From: Sulfitobacter faviae
Lineage (GTDB): Bacteria > Pseudomonadota > Alphaproteobacteria > Rhodobacterales > Rhodobacteraceae
Assembly: GCF_029870955.1 (NCBI RefSeq)
Contig: NZ_PGFQ01000001.1
Coordinates: 1,240,001 to 1,304,000 of the forward strand
DNA: 64,000 nucleotides
Direction of reading: 5' to 3'
In this document: one piece after another, positions 8,978-17,915 of the stretch
Position numbering within the stretch: the stretch's first letter is position 1
Layout of the letters: each line of letters starts with the position of its first letter
Notes under the pieces: model-generated
Seen by the model: only the letters and a program-made list of their open reading frames with translations
Told to the model about the DNA's origin: nothing
Database searches by the model: none
Program-made: the position numbers and the translations under genes

Positions 8978-9694
8978 TCACTCGGTGCTTTGACGGTAAT
9001 GATAGTGCCCGACCGGGGCAAAGCCCAGCTTGGCATAGAGCGCCTGCGCGCGGGTGTTCGTATCTACGCAGAGCACCGACAGGCGCGCGGCCCCCTGCGC
9101 CTGCCCCCAATGGGCGGCGGCCCGCATCAGCCAAGTCGCCACGCCTTGGCGTTGTTGATGGGGCAGCACCTCGACCGCGTGGGCCATACAGATATCATTG
9201 TGCACCCCGGCAAAGGCCACGCCCGCGGGTTTCTCGTTCCAGCGGGCAAGGATGCCGGTCTTGGTTGCGGCACGGTCCATCACGGCAAGGCGCGCGGGGC
9301 CGACCCCGCCGGCGGCCCAGACCTCGGCCATGATCGCCAGCGGCTCCCAAATGCAAAAGGCGGTGACCGGGGGCATCGGCAAATCCGTCAGTCGGGTGAT
9401 CGGCAGGCTCAGCACCGTGACCGGATCGACCACGTCGTAACCCCGCGCGGCCAGCAGCGCGTCGAGGTCATCTTCCCCCGCGCGGACCATGAACAGCGGG
9501 CGCTGGTCCATCTCGCGCATCGCCGCTTCGGCAGCCGGAATGTCGGCACCTGTTATCGCTCCGCGTGCCGTCGCCGCCGAGACGCGTTTGCCGCCACCCT
9601 GCCCTTCGCGCAGTATCCATGGGCCGTGCTCAAAGCGCCGCGCAGCGGGCCATGTCGCGTCGCCCGCGTCGAAAAACGTCTGCGCCTCGCTCAT
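8978..9694 (-). CDS. GNAT family N-acetyltransferase
   Basis: A 238-residue acetyltransferase. The acetyl-CoA binding motif A is in the C-terminal half (VEVLPHQQRQGVATWLM, a Q/RxxGxG/A-type loop), followed by the ALYAKLGFAPVGHYHY ending typical of motif B. The N-terminal 100 residues are a diverged GNAT-like half. Its start overlaps the restored stop of the CinA-like gene by four bases, suggesting translational coupling. The acceptor substrate is not predictable. Confidence 0.78.
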   Translation of the reverse strand: MSEAQTFFDAGDATWPAARRFEHGPWILREGQGGGKRVSAATARGAITGADIPAAEAAMREMDQRPLFMVRAGEDDLDALLAARGYDVVDPVTVLSLPITRLTDLPMPPVTAFCIWEPLAIMAEVWAAGGVGPARLAVMDRAATKTGILARWNEKPAGVAFAGVHNDICMAHAVEVLPHQQRQGVATWLMRAAAHWGQAQGAARLSVLCVDTNTRAQALYAKLGFAPVGHYHYRQSTE

Positions 9695-10409
9695 GCGAAA
9701 GCAGCCTTGAGCTTGGCCATCGCGGCTTCGACCATCCCCGGATCGCTGCCCCGGATCACCACATGCGCGCCAAAGACGCCGTCCTTTTGGAACGGGTAGC
9801 TGCCCATGGACAGATGCGGATATTCCTCGGCCAACGCGCCCAGTGGTCCGGCGATATCGCCCTCGCCCCGGTCGATGCGCAGCGTCTCACTGATCAGCGG
9901 CTGCCCCCGGTCAGCCCCGGCAGGACGCTGGCAACCATCGCCTGAAAGACCGTCGGCACCCCGGCCATGACATGCACGTTCTCAACCACAAAGCCCGGCG
10001 CGGCAGAGACCGGGTTCTCGATCAGCGCGGCGCCTTCAGGGATGCGCGCCATGCGCAGGCGCGCCGCGTTCATCTCGGTCCCGGCGCGGGCGTAATGTTC
10101 CGCCAAAATCTCGCGCGCATCGTCGCGCACGTCGATGTCGCGGTTAAAGGCGGCGGCGATGCAATCGGCGGTGATGTCGTCATGGGTCGGCCCGATCCCA
10201 CCCGAGGTGAAGACATGGCTATAGGCCGACGACAGCGCCTGCACGGCGGCGATGATCGCCCCGTGATCGTCCGAGACCACGCGCACTTCGCGCAGGTCGA
10301 TCCCCACTTTCGTCAACTCCCCCGCAAGGTGATGCATATTGCTGTCGCGGGTCCGGCCCGAGAGGATTTCGTCGCCGATCACGATCATCGCGGCGGTGGG
10401 GTTTGACAT
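9691..10409 (-). CDS. CinA-like MoCF (molybdopterin-binding) domain protein, single frameshift
   Basis: Competence/damage-inducible protein A-like protein consisting of the MoCF domain only. Seen: AAMIVIGDEILSGRTRDSN at the N-terminus, the VFTSGGIGPTHDDITADCI nucleotide/pterin-site block near residue 65, and VMAGVPTVFQAM. Translation from 10409 stops after 171 residues, but adding one C in the run 9904-9908 continues with QPLISETLRI and ends at 9691 in KLKAAFA, giving 239 residues. The restored stop makes an ATGA overlap with the GNAT start, which argues that the break is a sequence error. The C-terminal nicotinamide-deamidase domain of full CinA is absent. Divergent from sfsA. Confidence 0.82.
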
Positions 10410-10456
10410 GGGGCGGCTCCTTGAGGATGGCGTCCCTTCGGTATAGGCCGCGCCCC

Positions 10457-11164
10457 ATGCGCTTTCAAACCCAACTTGTCCCCGCCCGGCTGATCCGCCG
10501 CTACAAACGCTTTCTGGCCGATTGCAGGCTTGAGGAGACGGGCGAAGAGGTAGTGGCCCATTGCGCCAACCCCGGCTCGATGATGGGACTGGCGGAACCG
10601 GGCAGCCGCATCTGGCTGGAGCCGAACGACGATCCGAAGAAGAAGCTGAACTACGGCTGGCGGTTGGTGGACCATGAGAACGGCCATTTCACCGGCGTCG
10701 ACACCGCCCTGCCCAACCGCGCGATGAAGGCGGCGCTGATCGCGGGTGAGGTCGCCCCGCTCGCCGCCTATACCGAGGTGCGGCCCGAGGTGAAATACGG
10801 CGAAAACTCCCGCATCGACTTCCTGCTCAACGGCGATGGCCTGCCCGCTGCCTATGTCGAGGTGAAATCCGTCACCCTGTCACGCGAAACCGGGCTGGCC
10901 GAGTTTCCCGACAGCGTGACCGCGCGCGGGGCGAAACATCTGGGCGAATTGGCGCGGATGGCGCAGGCCGGGCACCGCGCCGTGCTGCTCTATCTGGTGC
11001 AGCGCACAGATTGCACGCGGATGCGCCTCGCCACCGATATCGACCCGACCTATGCCGCCGCCTCCCATGCCGCGCGGGCGGCGGGGCTGGAAATCTACGC
11101 CATCGGCACCCATATCACGCCCCAAGCCGTCACACTGGCGCAACCGATCCCCTTCGCGGGCTGA
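10457..11164 (+). CDS. sfsA: SfsA family DNA/RNA nuclease-like protein
   Basis: A 235-residue SfsA protein. I chose the start at 10457 (MRFQTQLVPARLIRRYKRF), where the family's N-terminal OB-like domain begins. Seen: the HCANPGSMMGL block near residue 37 and the C-terminal PD-(D/E)xK-like core, SRIDFLLNGDG..AYVEVKSVTL, around residues 117-138, which carries the catalytic-type Asp, Glu and Lys. Originally named sugar fermentation stimulation protein; the fold implies nucleic acid binding or cleavage, with the cellular role unsettled. Followed 51 bases later by map, probably co-transcribed. Confidence 0.9.
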   Translation: MRFQTQLVPARLIRRYKRFLADCRLEETGEEVVAHCANPGSMMGLAEPGSRIWLEPNDDPKKKLNYGWRLVDHENGHFTGVDTALPNRAMKAALIAGEVAPLAAYTEVRPEVKYGENSRIDFLLNGDGLPAAYVEVKSVTLSRETGLAEFPDSVTARGAKHLGELARMAQAGHRAVLLYLVQRTDCTRMRLATDIDPTYAAASHAARAAGLEIYAIGTHITPQAVTLAQPIPFAG

Positions 11165-11215
11165 GCCGCTCTGGCCCTCGCCCGAAAGCCACGTTAAGTA
11201 GGAGCGAACACAAGC

Positions 11216-12046
11216 ATGGAGAGAGCGGTGAACAACGCACACCGAGGCCGCCAGACGCGCGACGGCATTCGCATTTACGAGCCTTCCGATCATGCCGGGA
11301 TGCAGGCAGCGGGCCGTCTCGCCGCCACCATCCTCGACGAGATCGCAGAGCATGTCTTCCCCGGTCAAACCACCGGAGAGTTGGACCGCCTGATCGAAGA
11401 GAAGGTCAACGCCGCCGGGGCGAAATCCGCCACCATCGGCTACAAGGGCTACAAACACGCCAGCTGCATCTCGGTGAACCATGTGGTCTGCCACGGGATC
11501 CCCAGCGACAAGAAGCTGAAAGACGGCGACATCCTGAACATCGACGTGACCGTCATCGTCGATGGCTGGTTCGGCGACACCAGCCGCATGTATGTGGCGG
11601 GCAAACTGTCGCGCAAGGCCGAGCGGCTGATCAACGTGACCCACGACAGCCTGATGCGCGGGATCGACGCGGTGAAGCCGGGCAATACCTTTGGCGACAT
11701 CGGCCATGCGATCCAGACATTTGTCGAAGGCCACCGCATGTCGGTCGTGACCGACTTCTGCGGTCACGGCCTGGGGCAGGTCTTTCACGCGCCGCCCAAC
11801 GTGCTGCACTATGGCCGCCCCGGAACCGGTGCTGTGCTTGAGCCGGGCATGTTCTTTACCATCGAGCCGATGGTGAACCTTGGCCGGGCCGAGACCAAGA
11901 CCCTCGCCGACGATTGGACCGCCGTCACCCGCGACAAATCCCTCTCGGCGCAGTTCGAACATTCGGTTGGCGTGACTGAAGACGGGGTCGAGATCTTCAC
12001 CCTTTCGCCCGGCGGTCTGTTCCACCCGACCTACAAGACCGACTAA
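11216..12046 (+). CDS. map: type I methionine aminopeptidase
   Basis: Cytosolic metalloprotease that removes the initiator Met from nascent proteins. The 276-residue sequence carries the ligand set of the pita-bread fold: CISVNHVVCHGIP (His), NIDVTVIVDGWFGDTSRM (two Asp), GHGLGQVFHAPP (His), TIEPMV (Glu) and QFEHSVGVTEDGVEIFT (Glu). A GTG twelve bases downstream of the ATG at 11216 would give a start at MNNAHRGRQ and cannot be excluded. The upstream neighbour is sfsA. Confidence 0.94.
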   Translation: MERAVNNAHRGRQTRDGIRIYEPSDHAGMQAAGRLAATILDEIAEHVFPGQTTGELDRLIEEKVNAAGAKSATIGYKGYKHASCISVNHVVCHGIPSDKKLKDGDILNIDVTVIVDGWFGDTSRMYVAGKLSRKAERLINVTHDSLMRGIDAVKPGNTFGDIGHAIQTFVEGHRMSVVTDFCGHGLGQVFHAPPNVLHYGRPGTGAVLEPGMFFTIEPMVNLGRAETKTLADDWTAVTRDKSLSAQFEHSVGVTEDGVEIFTLSPGGLFHPTYKTD

Positions 12047-12054
12047 AGCGCGGT

Positions 12055-12069
12055 GGGGGCACGGCCCCC
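12055..12069. terminator. short GC hairpin between convergent map and DUF1513 genes
   Basis: GGGGGC, a three-base ACG loop and GCCCCC form a six-pair hairpin in the 29 bases between two convergent stops. No T-run follows on either strand. It may act as a weak bidirectional terminator. Confidence 0.4.
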
Positions 12070-12075
12070 GCCCGC

Positions 12076-13152
12076 CTATGCGTCGATGGCAACCAAATGG
12101 TTGTCCCACGCCCGTTTGGCCGTGGTCAGCCGCGACAGCGTCGCCTCTTGCAGCGACAGGATACCGCCCAGCCCATCCGTTGCCACGAAACCGCCCCGGC
12201 CCGGTGCCAACCCGCAGACATCGGCGCGGCGATGGCTGGCGAGGAATGCGCCACGGTTGTCAAAGACATGCAACCGCCCGCCGCGCGGTGACGTGATCCC
12301 GACCGCCCCGCCATCCGCCGCAAATGCCACGCTGCCCGCGTAGCCCTGCATCGCGATTTGCTCGGCCAGATCGGCCTCGGCCAAGATCGGGTCTTCCCCG
12401 CGACGATGCAGCCCCAGCAGCGGCACGCCGTCGCCCGGCTCCCCCTGCCATTGCATCGCAAAGGCCACCTGCCCGTCCGGTGCCAAGGCCAGATGACGGA
12501 TCGAATTCTTATGCAGGTCATCAGGCAGCGAAACCTGCTCCAGCACCTCACCCGCGAGGCTGACATAAGACAGATTGGGCCGCATGACATCGATGTTCAA
12601 CTTCTCCCGCCCGCTGTCGGGATGAGTGCGGATGCCGCCATTGGCCACCACCAGCACATCCTCGGCCCAGCGGCGGATTTCATGGGGCCCGACCCCGCCC
12701 GAGGCAATCTCTCCGATCCGGGCATAGCCCTTGGCGCGGGACCACAGGCCGATGCGCCCTTCGCCGCTGTCGATGTCATTTTCGCTGGTGGCGAGGATGG
12801 CCCCGCCCTGCAAAAACGCCCCATGCCCGTAGAAATGTCGCCCCTCCGGCGCGTCGAGCCTGTGGGCCACACGGCCCTTCACACAGTCGATCACCAGCGC
12901 GAACCGGCCCGGACGGCGGGCAAAGGCGACCGCCTCGGCCGCGGTAGGATGGGCGGCGGCGGCATGGCCCCGGTCGGGCAGCGGGATGCGGAAAATGTCG
13001 TGGCCCGTCCCATCCAGTCCGAAAAGCGCATAGGCCCCCGATGGGTCACGCGCGGCGGCAAGGTAGACGGGGCTTCCGGCGGCGGCCCAGCCCATCGCCG
13101 GTAGGCTCGACGCGGCGGCGAGACCGGCAAGGAAATGGCGGCGCGAGGGCAT
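12076..13152 (-). CDS. DUF1513 domain-containing protein (beta-propeller-like, Tat-type signal)
   Basis: A 358-residue exported protein, last gene of the iron cluster. The start at 13152 gives MPSRRHFLAGLAAASSLPAMG, an RR-containing Tat-like signal, and shares its A with the restored stop of the upstream imelysin gene (TGATG). The body has regularly spaced WD/propeller-like repeats, with conserved GHGAF, TSENDIDSGEGRIGLW and GGVGPHEIRRW segments as in DUF1513. The family is regularly encoded beside imelysins and di-heme oxidoreductases; function is not established, and a periplasmic iron-uptake role is inferred from neighbours. A longer open frame upstream belongs to the imelysin gene. Confidence 0.8.
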   Translation of the reverse strand: MPSRRHFLAGLAAASSLPAMGWAAAGSPVYLAAARDPSGAYALFGLDGTGHDIFRIPLPDRGHAAAAHPTAAEAVAFARRPGRFALVIDCVKGRVAHRLDAPEGRHFYGHGAFLQGGAILATSENDIDSGEGRIGLWSRAKGYARIGEIASGGVGPHEIRRWAEDVLVVANGGIRTHPDSGREKLNIDVMRPNLSYVSLAGEVLEQVSLPDDLHKNSIRHLALAPDGQVAFAMQWQGEPGDGVPLLGLHRRGEDPILAEADLAEQIAMQGYAGSVAFAADGGAVGITSPRGGRLHVFDNRGAFLASHRRADVCGLAPGRGGFVATDGLGGILSLQEATLSRLTTAKRAWDNHLVAIDA

Positions 13153-14137
13153 CAATCCCCATCCGCCGAGTTGAACCCAACCGAGACGCCAAGCGCCGGG
13201 GCGATCTCTGCCCCCACCGCCTCGGAAATGGCGCGCACATCGTTTTGCAGCGCCTCGACCCGGATACGGCTGATCGGATCGGCCACCCCGGCAAAAACGG
13301 GGTCTTCCAATGCACGCGCGGCGCTCAATGCGCGGTCGAATGCGGCATCGGTCTTGGGGTGGGCGCGTCCGACAGCGTGTCGGCCAGACTGTGCAATGCT
13401 TCGAGCGACAGGACCACATTGCGCAGGCTGCGGCCCGAACGGCGCGCCTCGGCCACCTGCGGTTTGGGGGCGTCGAAACGGCCCATCGGGCGGCCCAGAC
13501 GTTGGTCGGCGACGAAGTCCAGCCCTGTTGCCAAAGCCGTATAGAGCGCCTGAGACGCCTCGCGCGGGCTGAGGAAACGGTCGTTGCCCGCCTCCCCTGC
13601 GCTGCGGAGCGTGGTCGCGAAGTCCTCACGCCATGCGGTGTCGACCTCCCGCGCCAGTTCCGCCAGATCGGCCGCCATCGCGCGGGCGAGCGCGCAGCTA
13701 TAGCTGTCAGCCTCGTAGCCCGCGAAATCATCGTCATAAAGCAGCCGTTCCAGCGCAAAGAGCCCGCGCGCGGCGATGGAGACTTCGGCGTAATCACCGC
13801 TTGTCGCGATCGGGTCTTCTTCGGCCACCATCCGCGCCACGCTGCGCCCCACCATGCCGCGCGTGTCGGGCCAAAAGGCGATGGCCAGCCCGCGCCCGTC
13901 TTCCTCTAGCGGTCCAAGGGTCAGATGCGCGATGCCCATCCATGCGTCGAAGGCCTGCTGATAGGCCGGGCGCAGGGCGGCATCGGTGCAATCGGCCTGC
14001 GCCGCCGTATCAAGCGCCGCCGTGGCCGAGGCGAAACGGGCGGTGCCGGGCAGCGCGTGATCTTGGATCACCTCTTCCACCCCGGCGAGGGCGGGGGCGG
14101 CGGTCAGAAGGAAGGTGGCGGTCAGCAGGCTGCGCAT
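13152..14137 (-). CDS. imelysin family protein (second copy, variant motif), single frameshift
   Basis: Periplasmic imelysin-like protein with a Sec signal (MRSLLTATFLLTAAPALA). Residues up to about 258 are in one frame, ending SLADTLSDAPTP; then the frame breaks in the G run 13356-13359. One more G restores KTDAAFDRALSAARALEDP and a C-terminus ending GFNSADGD with stop at 13152, for 328 residues, overlapping the DUF1513 start as TGATG. In the position of the GxHxxE metal motif of imelysins this copy reads GLFALE, so the His is missing. Such variants are common beside DHOR genes. It overlaps the DHOR stop by one base. Confidence 0.82.
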
Positions 14138-15678
14138 CAGAGGCTCTCCAGATAGCGGATCAGGGCGTCACGGTCGGCTTTGGGCATGTCGACCACGGCA
14201 TCGCGGGCGGGCTGGGCTTCGCCGCCGTGCCAGAGCACCGCTTCGAGCAGCGACCGCGCCCGCCCATCGTGCAGGAATTGGGTATGGCCGTTGACCTGTT
14301 CGGTCAAGCCGATGCCCCAGAGCGGCGCGGTGCGCCATTCGCGCCCGTTCGCGCGGCCCTCAGGGCGGTTGTCGGCCAGCCCTTCGCCCATGTCATGCAG
14401 CAAAAGATCGGTCATCGGCCAGATCAGCTGAAAGCTCTGCTCGGGCTGGTCCTCCAACCGTTCGGTCACGAATTTCGGCTGGTGGCAGGAGGTGCAGCCG
14501 ACCTCATGGAACACCGCCTTGCCGCGCAGCACCTCAGGCGCGCCGACATCACGTCGGGCGGGCACGGCAAGGTTGCGGCTGTAGAAAGTCACCAGATCCA
14601 GCCCTTCGGCGTCGATCTCGGTGCCACGGTCGTCACCATCCCCATGGGGTGCCGCGCGGCAGGCGGTCTGCTCTGCCGTGCAATCGCCCCATGCCGCGTC
14701 GAAAATGGGGGAGGAAATGCCAATGTCGCCTGCAAAGGCGCTGGCGGATTGCTCGCGGATCGTCGGTGCGCCGGCTTTCCAGCCGAAACGGCCCAGCATC
14801 GGACGCGCGTGTTCAAAGGACCAGACAATCTGCGCCCGGCCCGAAATGCCATCGCCATCGGCGTCCTCCGGGTCGGCCAGCGCCAGGATATCTGCCGCTG
14901 GGATCGCCTCCAACAGGCCCAAGCCGATCATCGGCGGTGCGACGCGGGGGCTGAGCATCGCACCCTCGGCCAAGGGGCCATAGCCGAGGTCTTCGGCGCT
15001 GTAGGTCGGGCGGCGCAGGCTGGCGGTCTCCCCATCCGACAGGGCGACCTCCACCTCTTCATAACGCACGCCGAGACGGTACTCCGCCGGATGTCCCGCC
15101 ACCCCGAAATCCTGCAATTGCCCACCATAGACCGGATCGGGCCGCGTGCGCGGGGTCTCATCCCCCACCGAGAGCAGGAAGGCCTCGATCTCGCTCATCG
15201 CCTCTTCGGGGGGCGTGGGGACCGAGATGCGCAGGAACATCGACACCGCATCATCCTGAGGCCCCTCGGGCGGATGGCCGCGCCCGTCTTTCAGATGGCA
15301 GCGCTGGCAGGAACGCGCGTTGAAGAGCGGCCCCAGCCCGTCAGAGGCCAGCGTCGACGAGGGCGAAGAGACCCACAGTTTTTTGAACAGCCCGTTGCCG
15401 ACCTTGAAGTCCAACTCACGCTCAAAGGGGATATTGCCCGAGGGCAGCGAAAACGCATCGGCATTGCCGCGCGGGCTGACCGTGGCGGCCCCTGCCGGGT
15501 TCGTTTCAAAGGGTTCGGGCTTGTCGAATTCGGTCGCGGGGGCGGTGACCTTGGCGATCCGGGCGGCCTCTTCCGCAGTGCGGGGGATCACCTTCAGATG
15601 CGGTTCCTCCAAGGCTTGCGGAGCGGCGGCGGCCATGCTCGCGGCGGCCACCGTGAGCATCGGAATGAGGAAACGCAT
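14137..15678 (-). CDS. di-heme oxidoreductase family protein (DHOR)
   Basis: A 513-residue periplasmic c-type cytochrome related to di-heme thiol/other oxidoreductases. Start at 15678 gives a Sec signal (MRFLIPMLTVAAASMAAAA). Two heme-c motifs are visible: CQRCH near residue 125 (followed by LKDGRGHPPEG) and CTSCH near residue 395. A DADGDGISG segment near residue 285 resembles a calcium-binding loop. It lies 52 bases after bfr and overlaps the following imelysin start by one base. DHOR-imelysin-DUF1513 triplets are recurrent in iron-regulated loci of proteobacteria; I infer a role in periplasmic redox handling of iron. Confidence 0.86.
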   Translation of the reverse strand: MRFLIPMLTVAAASMAAAAPQALEEPHLKVIPRTAEEAARIAKVTAPATEFDKPEPFETNPAGAATVSPRGNADAFSLPSGNIPFERELDFKVGNGLFKKLWVSSPSSTLASDGLGPLFNARSCQRCHLKDGRGHPPEGPQDDAVSMFLRISVPTPPEEAMSEIEAFLLSVGDETPRTRPDPVYGGQLQDFGVAGHPAEYRLGVRYEEVEVALSDGETASLRRPTYSAEDLGYGPLAEGAMLSPRVAPPMIGLGLLEAIPAADILALADPEDADGDGISGRAQIVWSFEHARPMLGRFGWKAGAPTIREQSASAFAGDIGISSPIFDAAWGDCTAEQTACRAAPHGDGDDRGTEIDAEGLDLVTFYSRNLAVPARRDVGAPEVLRGKAVFHEVGCTSCHQPKFVTERLEDQPEQSFQLIWPMTDLLLHDMGEGLADNRPEGRANGREWRTAPLWGIGLTEQVNGHTQFLHDGRARSLLEAVLWHGGEAQPARDAVVDMPKADRDALIRYLESL

Positions 15679-15730
15679 GGGGAATGCCTTGGATAAGCGG
15701 CAGGCCCGAAACCGGGCCTGCCTGTCGTGG

Positions 15731-16216
15731 TTACTTGCTGTCGTCCGTCGGCTTGGCCTGAAGCTGGCCATAGACGGCCTCGCCCAGTTCCGCCTGAAGC
15801 GCCAGTTGGGTTTCGAGGAAGTCGATATGCCCTTCCTCATCGGCGATCAATTCTTCGAACAGGTTCTTCGAGACGTAATCGCCCACCTGATCGCAGTGAT
15901 TGCGCGCCTCGATATAGAGGGTGCGGGCCTCATGTTCGGCGGCGAGATCGGCCTCCAGACATTCCTTGACCGTCTCACCGATGCGCAGCGCGTCCAGCTT
16001 TTGCAGGTTGGGGTGCCCTTCGAGGAAGATGATCCGTTCGATCAGCTTGTCGGCGTGGTTCATCTCTTCGATGCTTTCCTCGCGCGATTTATCGGCAAGC
16101 CGACCATAGCCCCAGTCTTCTTGCAGGCGGTAATGCAGCCAATACTGGCTGACCGCCGTCAATTCGCTGCGCAATGCCGCATTGAGATATTCGATGACCT
16201 TGTCGTCGCCCTTCAT
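15731..16216 (-). CDS. bfr: bacterioferritin
   Basis: A 161-residue heme-containing iron-storage ferritin. With the start at 16216 the family numbering falls exactly into place: diiron ligands Glu18, Glu51, His54, Glu94, Glu127 and His130, and the heme axial Met52 in EEMNHADKL. So the ferroxidase centre and the inter-subunit heme site both look intact. The start overlaps the bfd stop by four bases (ATGA). It would store iron taken up by the neighbouring imelysin system and release it through Bfd. Confidence 0.96.
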   Translation of the reverse strand: MKGDDKVIEYLNAALRSELTAVSQYWLHYRLQEDWGYGRLADKSREESIEEMNHADKLIERIIFLEGHPNLQKLDALRIGETVKECLEADLAAEHEARTLYIEARNHCDQVGDYVSKNLFEELIADEEGHIDFLETQLALQAELGEAVYGQLQAKPTDDSK

Positions 16217-16461
16217 GAACCTGTCTCCTTGTTTGGTTTTGCCTGACATAGAGTGGTTGTCAGCACCGGCACGGAAAAGTTGCCATTTCCGCGCATGGTA
16301 GACAAGAACAGAGGCATGCAGCCCCCACAATCGGCCGCTTTGCCCAAGGCGCGGTAGACTTTACCGGCCGTGATGACCGTGCGTGCGTCAGAGGCGCGCA
16401 TCCAGTCGATGGCATTGTTGATGTCGCGATCGGTGATGTTCTGACAGTGACAAACAATCAT
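16213..16461 (-). CDS. bfd: bacterioferritin-associated ferredoxin
   Basis: An 82-residue [2Fe-2S] ferredoxin that delivers electrons to bacterioferritin to mobilise stored iron. The cluster Cys are at positions 4 and 6 (MIVCHC) and 45 and 48 (DCGGC), the usual Bfd/NifU-like arrangement. The helical VYRALGKAA segment precedes the second pair. It is translationally coupled to bfr by an ATGA overlap and follows the imelysin gene, from which it is separated by a strong hairpin at 16485-16512. Confidence 0.93.
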   Translation of the reverse strand: MIVCHCQNITDRDINNAIDWMRASDARTVITAGKVYRALGKAADCGGCMPLFLSTMRGNGNFSVPVLTTTLCQAKPNKETGS

Positions 16462-16484
16462 GGTGTTGCGTATTCCTTGGCTGG

Positions 16485-16512
16485 CCCCGGGCCGCGACAG
16501 CGCGGCCCGGGG
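16485..16512 (-). terminator. 12-bp perfect hairpin between imelysin and bfd
   Basis: CCCCGGGCCGCG, an ACAG tetraloop and its exact complement, 12 bases after the imelysin stop and 23 bases before the bfd start. No T-run follows on the minus strand, so it may be a partial terminator or an mRNA-stabilising 3' hairpin that uncouples imelysin from bfd-bfr levels. The core resembles the hairpin at 32963-32985. Confidence 0.6.
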
Positions 16513-16524
16513 GAAAGTTTAGGA

Positions 16525-17787
16525 TTACTGGAAGACGGCCTCCGGCGCGTCGAGGCTGTCGGAGCCTTCAAAGGCGATCTCGTCACCGCCCAGAGCCGTC
16601 ACTGCGCGTTCGATGGCGCGCGTCTGGTTCACCAGCGCGTCGACCGCGCCCATGATCAGCGCCTCGCCCTCGGCATTGCCACGCTCAAGCATCATGTCAT
16701 AGCTGAAACCCGCTTCGGCGGCGGTCTTGATCTGGCCCAGCTCCACCATGGAAGCGTTCAGCTTGGCGCGCAGGTCTTCGTCGACACCCGCGTCGGCACT
16801 GGCCACCAGATCGGACAGCGACGCGCCCGAGACCACACGCCCATCGACGCGCAGGTATTCGCCCAGATAGACGTTCCGCACGCCCAGACCGTCGTAGTAG
16901 TGGCTGTTGTGGGTGTTGTCCGAGAAGCAATCATGCTCTTCCTCGGGATCGTTCAGCATGACGCCCAGCTTCATCCGCTCCCCGGCCTGTTCGCCGTAGG
17001 AGAGCGAGCCCATGCCGGTCAGGATCGCGTCGATCCCGGCGTCTTCGTCGGCCAGCACGGCGGCGCGTGCCTCGCCGCCTTCGGCCCATTGACCGGCCAT
17101 CCATTCCAGATCGCTGACCAAGAGATCGGTGGCGGCCTTGAGGTATTGCCCACGGCGGTCGCAATTGCCGCCGGTGCAGTCGTCGCCCGCTGCGTAATCG
17201 GTCCAAGGACGGTCGCCCGCGCCGTGGTCGGTGCCGTTCAGGTCTTGGCCCCAGAGCAGAAATTCGATGGCATGGTAGCCGGTGGCGACATTGGCCTCGA
17301 CCGCGCCCGCCTCATGCAACTGCCCTTCGAGCAGTGCGGGGGTGATCTCGGTGGCGTCCACCTCTTCCCCGCCGAGCGTGAAGGTCGGGTTGGCGATGAC
17401 GTTCAGAACCGCCAGTTGGTTCTCATCCGTCTCACCGCCATAGGAGGCGTCGACATAGTCAATCAGACCTTCGTCCAGCGGCCATGCGTTTACCTTGCCT
17501 TCCCAGTCATCGACGATGGCATTGCCAAAGCGGAACACCTCGGTCTGCTGGTAGGGCACGCGGGCGGCCAGCCATGCGGTTTTCGCCGCCTGAAGCGCCT
17601 CGGCAGAGGGGGAGGCGATCAGCGTCTCGACGGCGGCTTGCAGGGTCTGCGCGGTGGTCAGACTGTCTTCGTATCCAGCCTGCGCGATGTCGGCATAGGT
17701 GTCCAGCACCTCGGCCTTGCCTTGGGCGAATGCCGGGGCGGCGGCGAATGTGATCAGCGCAATGGCCGTGGACGCTTTGAGGCGCAT
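16525..17787 (-). CDS. imelysin family protein (GxHxxE, M75-type)
   Basis: A 420-residue periplasmic imelysin with a Sec signal ending AAAPAFAQG. It carries the family motif GYHAIEFLLWG near residue 170 (GxHxxE), a proposed metal-binding site, plus the following Cys-containing DDCTGGNCDRRGQYL loop and an internal repeat typical of the two-bundle imelysin fold. Imelysins are iron-regulated proteins thought to bind iron or peptidoglycan-related ligands, not proven peptidases. It leads the six-gene reverse cluster. The start at 17787 has a good upstream AAGGAAGG ribosome site. Confidence 0.9.
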   Translation of the reverse strand: MRLKASTAIALITFAAAPAFAQGKAEVLDTYADIAQAGYEDSLTTAQTLQAAVETLIASPSAEALQAAKTAWLAARVPYQQTEVFRFGNAIVDDWEGKVNAWPLDEGLIDYVDASYGGETDENQLAVLNVIANPTFTLGGEEVDATEITPALLEGQLHEAGAVEANVATGYHAIEFLLWGQDLNGTDHGAGDRPWTDYAAGDDCTGGNCDRRGQYLKAATDLLVSDLEWMAGQWAEGGEARAAVLADEDAGIDAILTGMGSLSYGEQAGERMKLGVMLNDPEEEHDCFSDNTHNSHYYDGLGVRNVYLGEYLRVDGRVVSGASLSDLVASADAGVDEDLRAKLNASMVELGQIKTAAEAGFSYDMMLERGNAEGEALIMGAVDALVNQTRAIERAVTALGGDEIAFEGSDSLDAPEAVFQ

Positions 17788-17862
17788 CGGATGTCCTTCC
17801 TTGAAAATCACCACGGTCCCGACACAGGGCGTATCGGGCCTTCGGGCAATAGGTGACTTATT

Positions 17863-17878
17863 TTGTCGGAAAAGACAA
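17863..17878 (-). promoter_or_regulatory. inverted repeat TTGTC-N6-GACAA upstream of imelysin
   Basis: A five-base perfect inverted repeat with spacer GGAAAA, about 75 bases upstream of the imelysin start. On the minus strand it lies between a weak TTGTAC and an AATAAG spaced 17 bases apart, a plausible promoter core. It could be the operator of an iron regulator (Fur, RirA or Irr are the usual candidates in this group), but it matches none of their consensus sites closely. Confidence 0.3.
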
Positions 17879-17915
17879 GGTACAACCTCAGGCGGGCTGA
17901 ACCTGCGAAATCCCG

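Noticed and set aside
12076..13797. Single 573-residue protein formed by the long open frame
   Set aside because: The upstream 215 codons lie in the wrong frame of the imelysin gene; the DUF1513 signal peptide at 13152 marks the real start.
13633..15696. 687-residue forward ORF over the DHOR and imelysin genes
   Set aside because: It is an antisense shadow in GC-rich sequence with Arg/Pro-rich composition and no family motifs, opposite clear heme and imelysin motifs.
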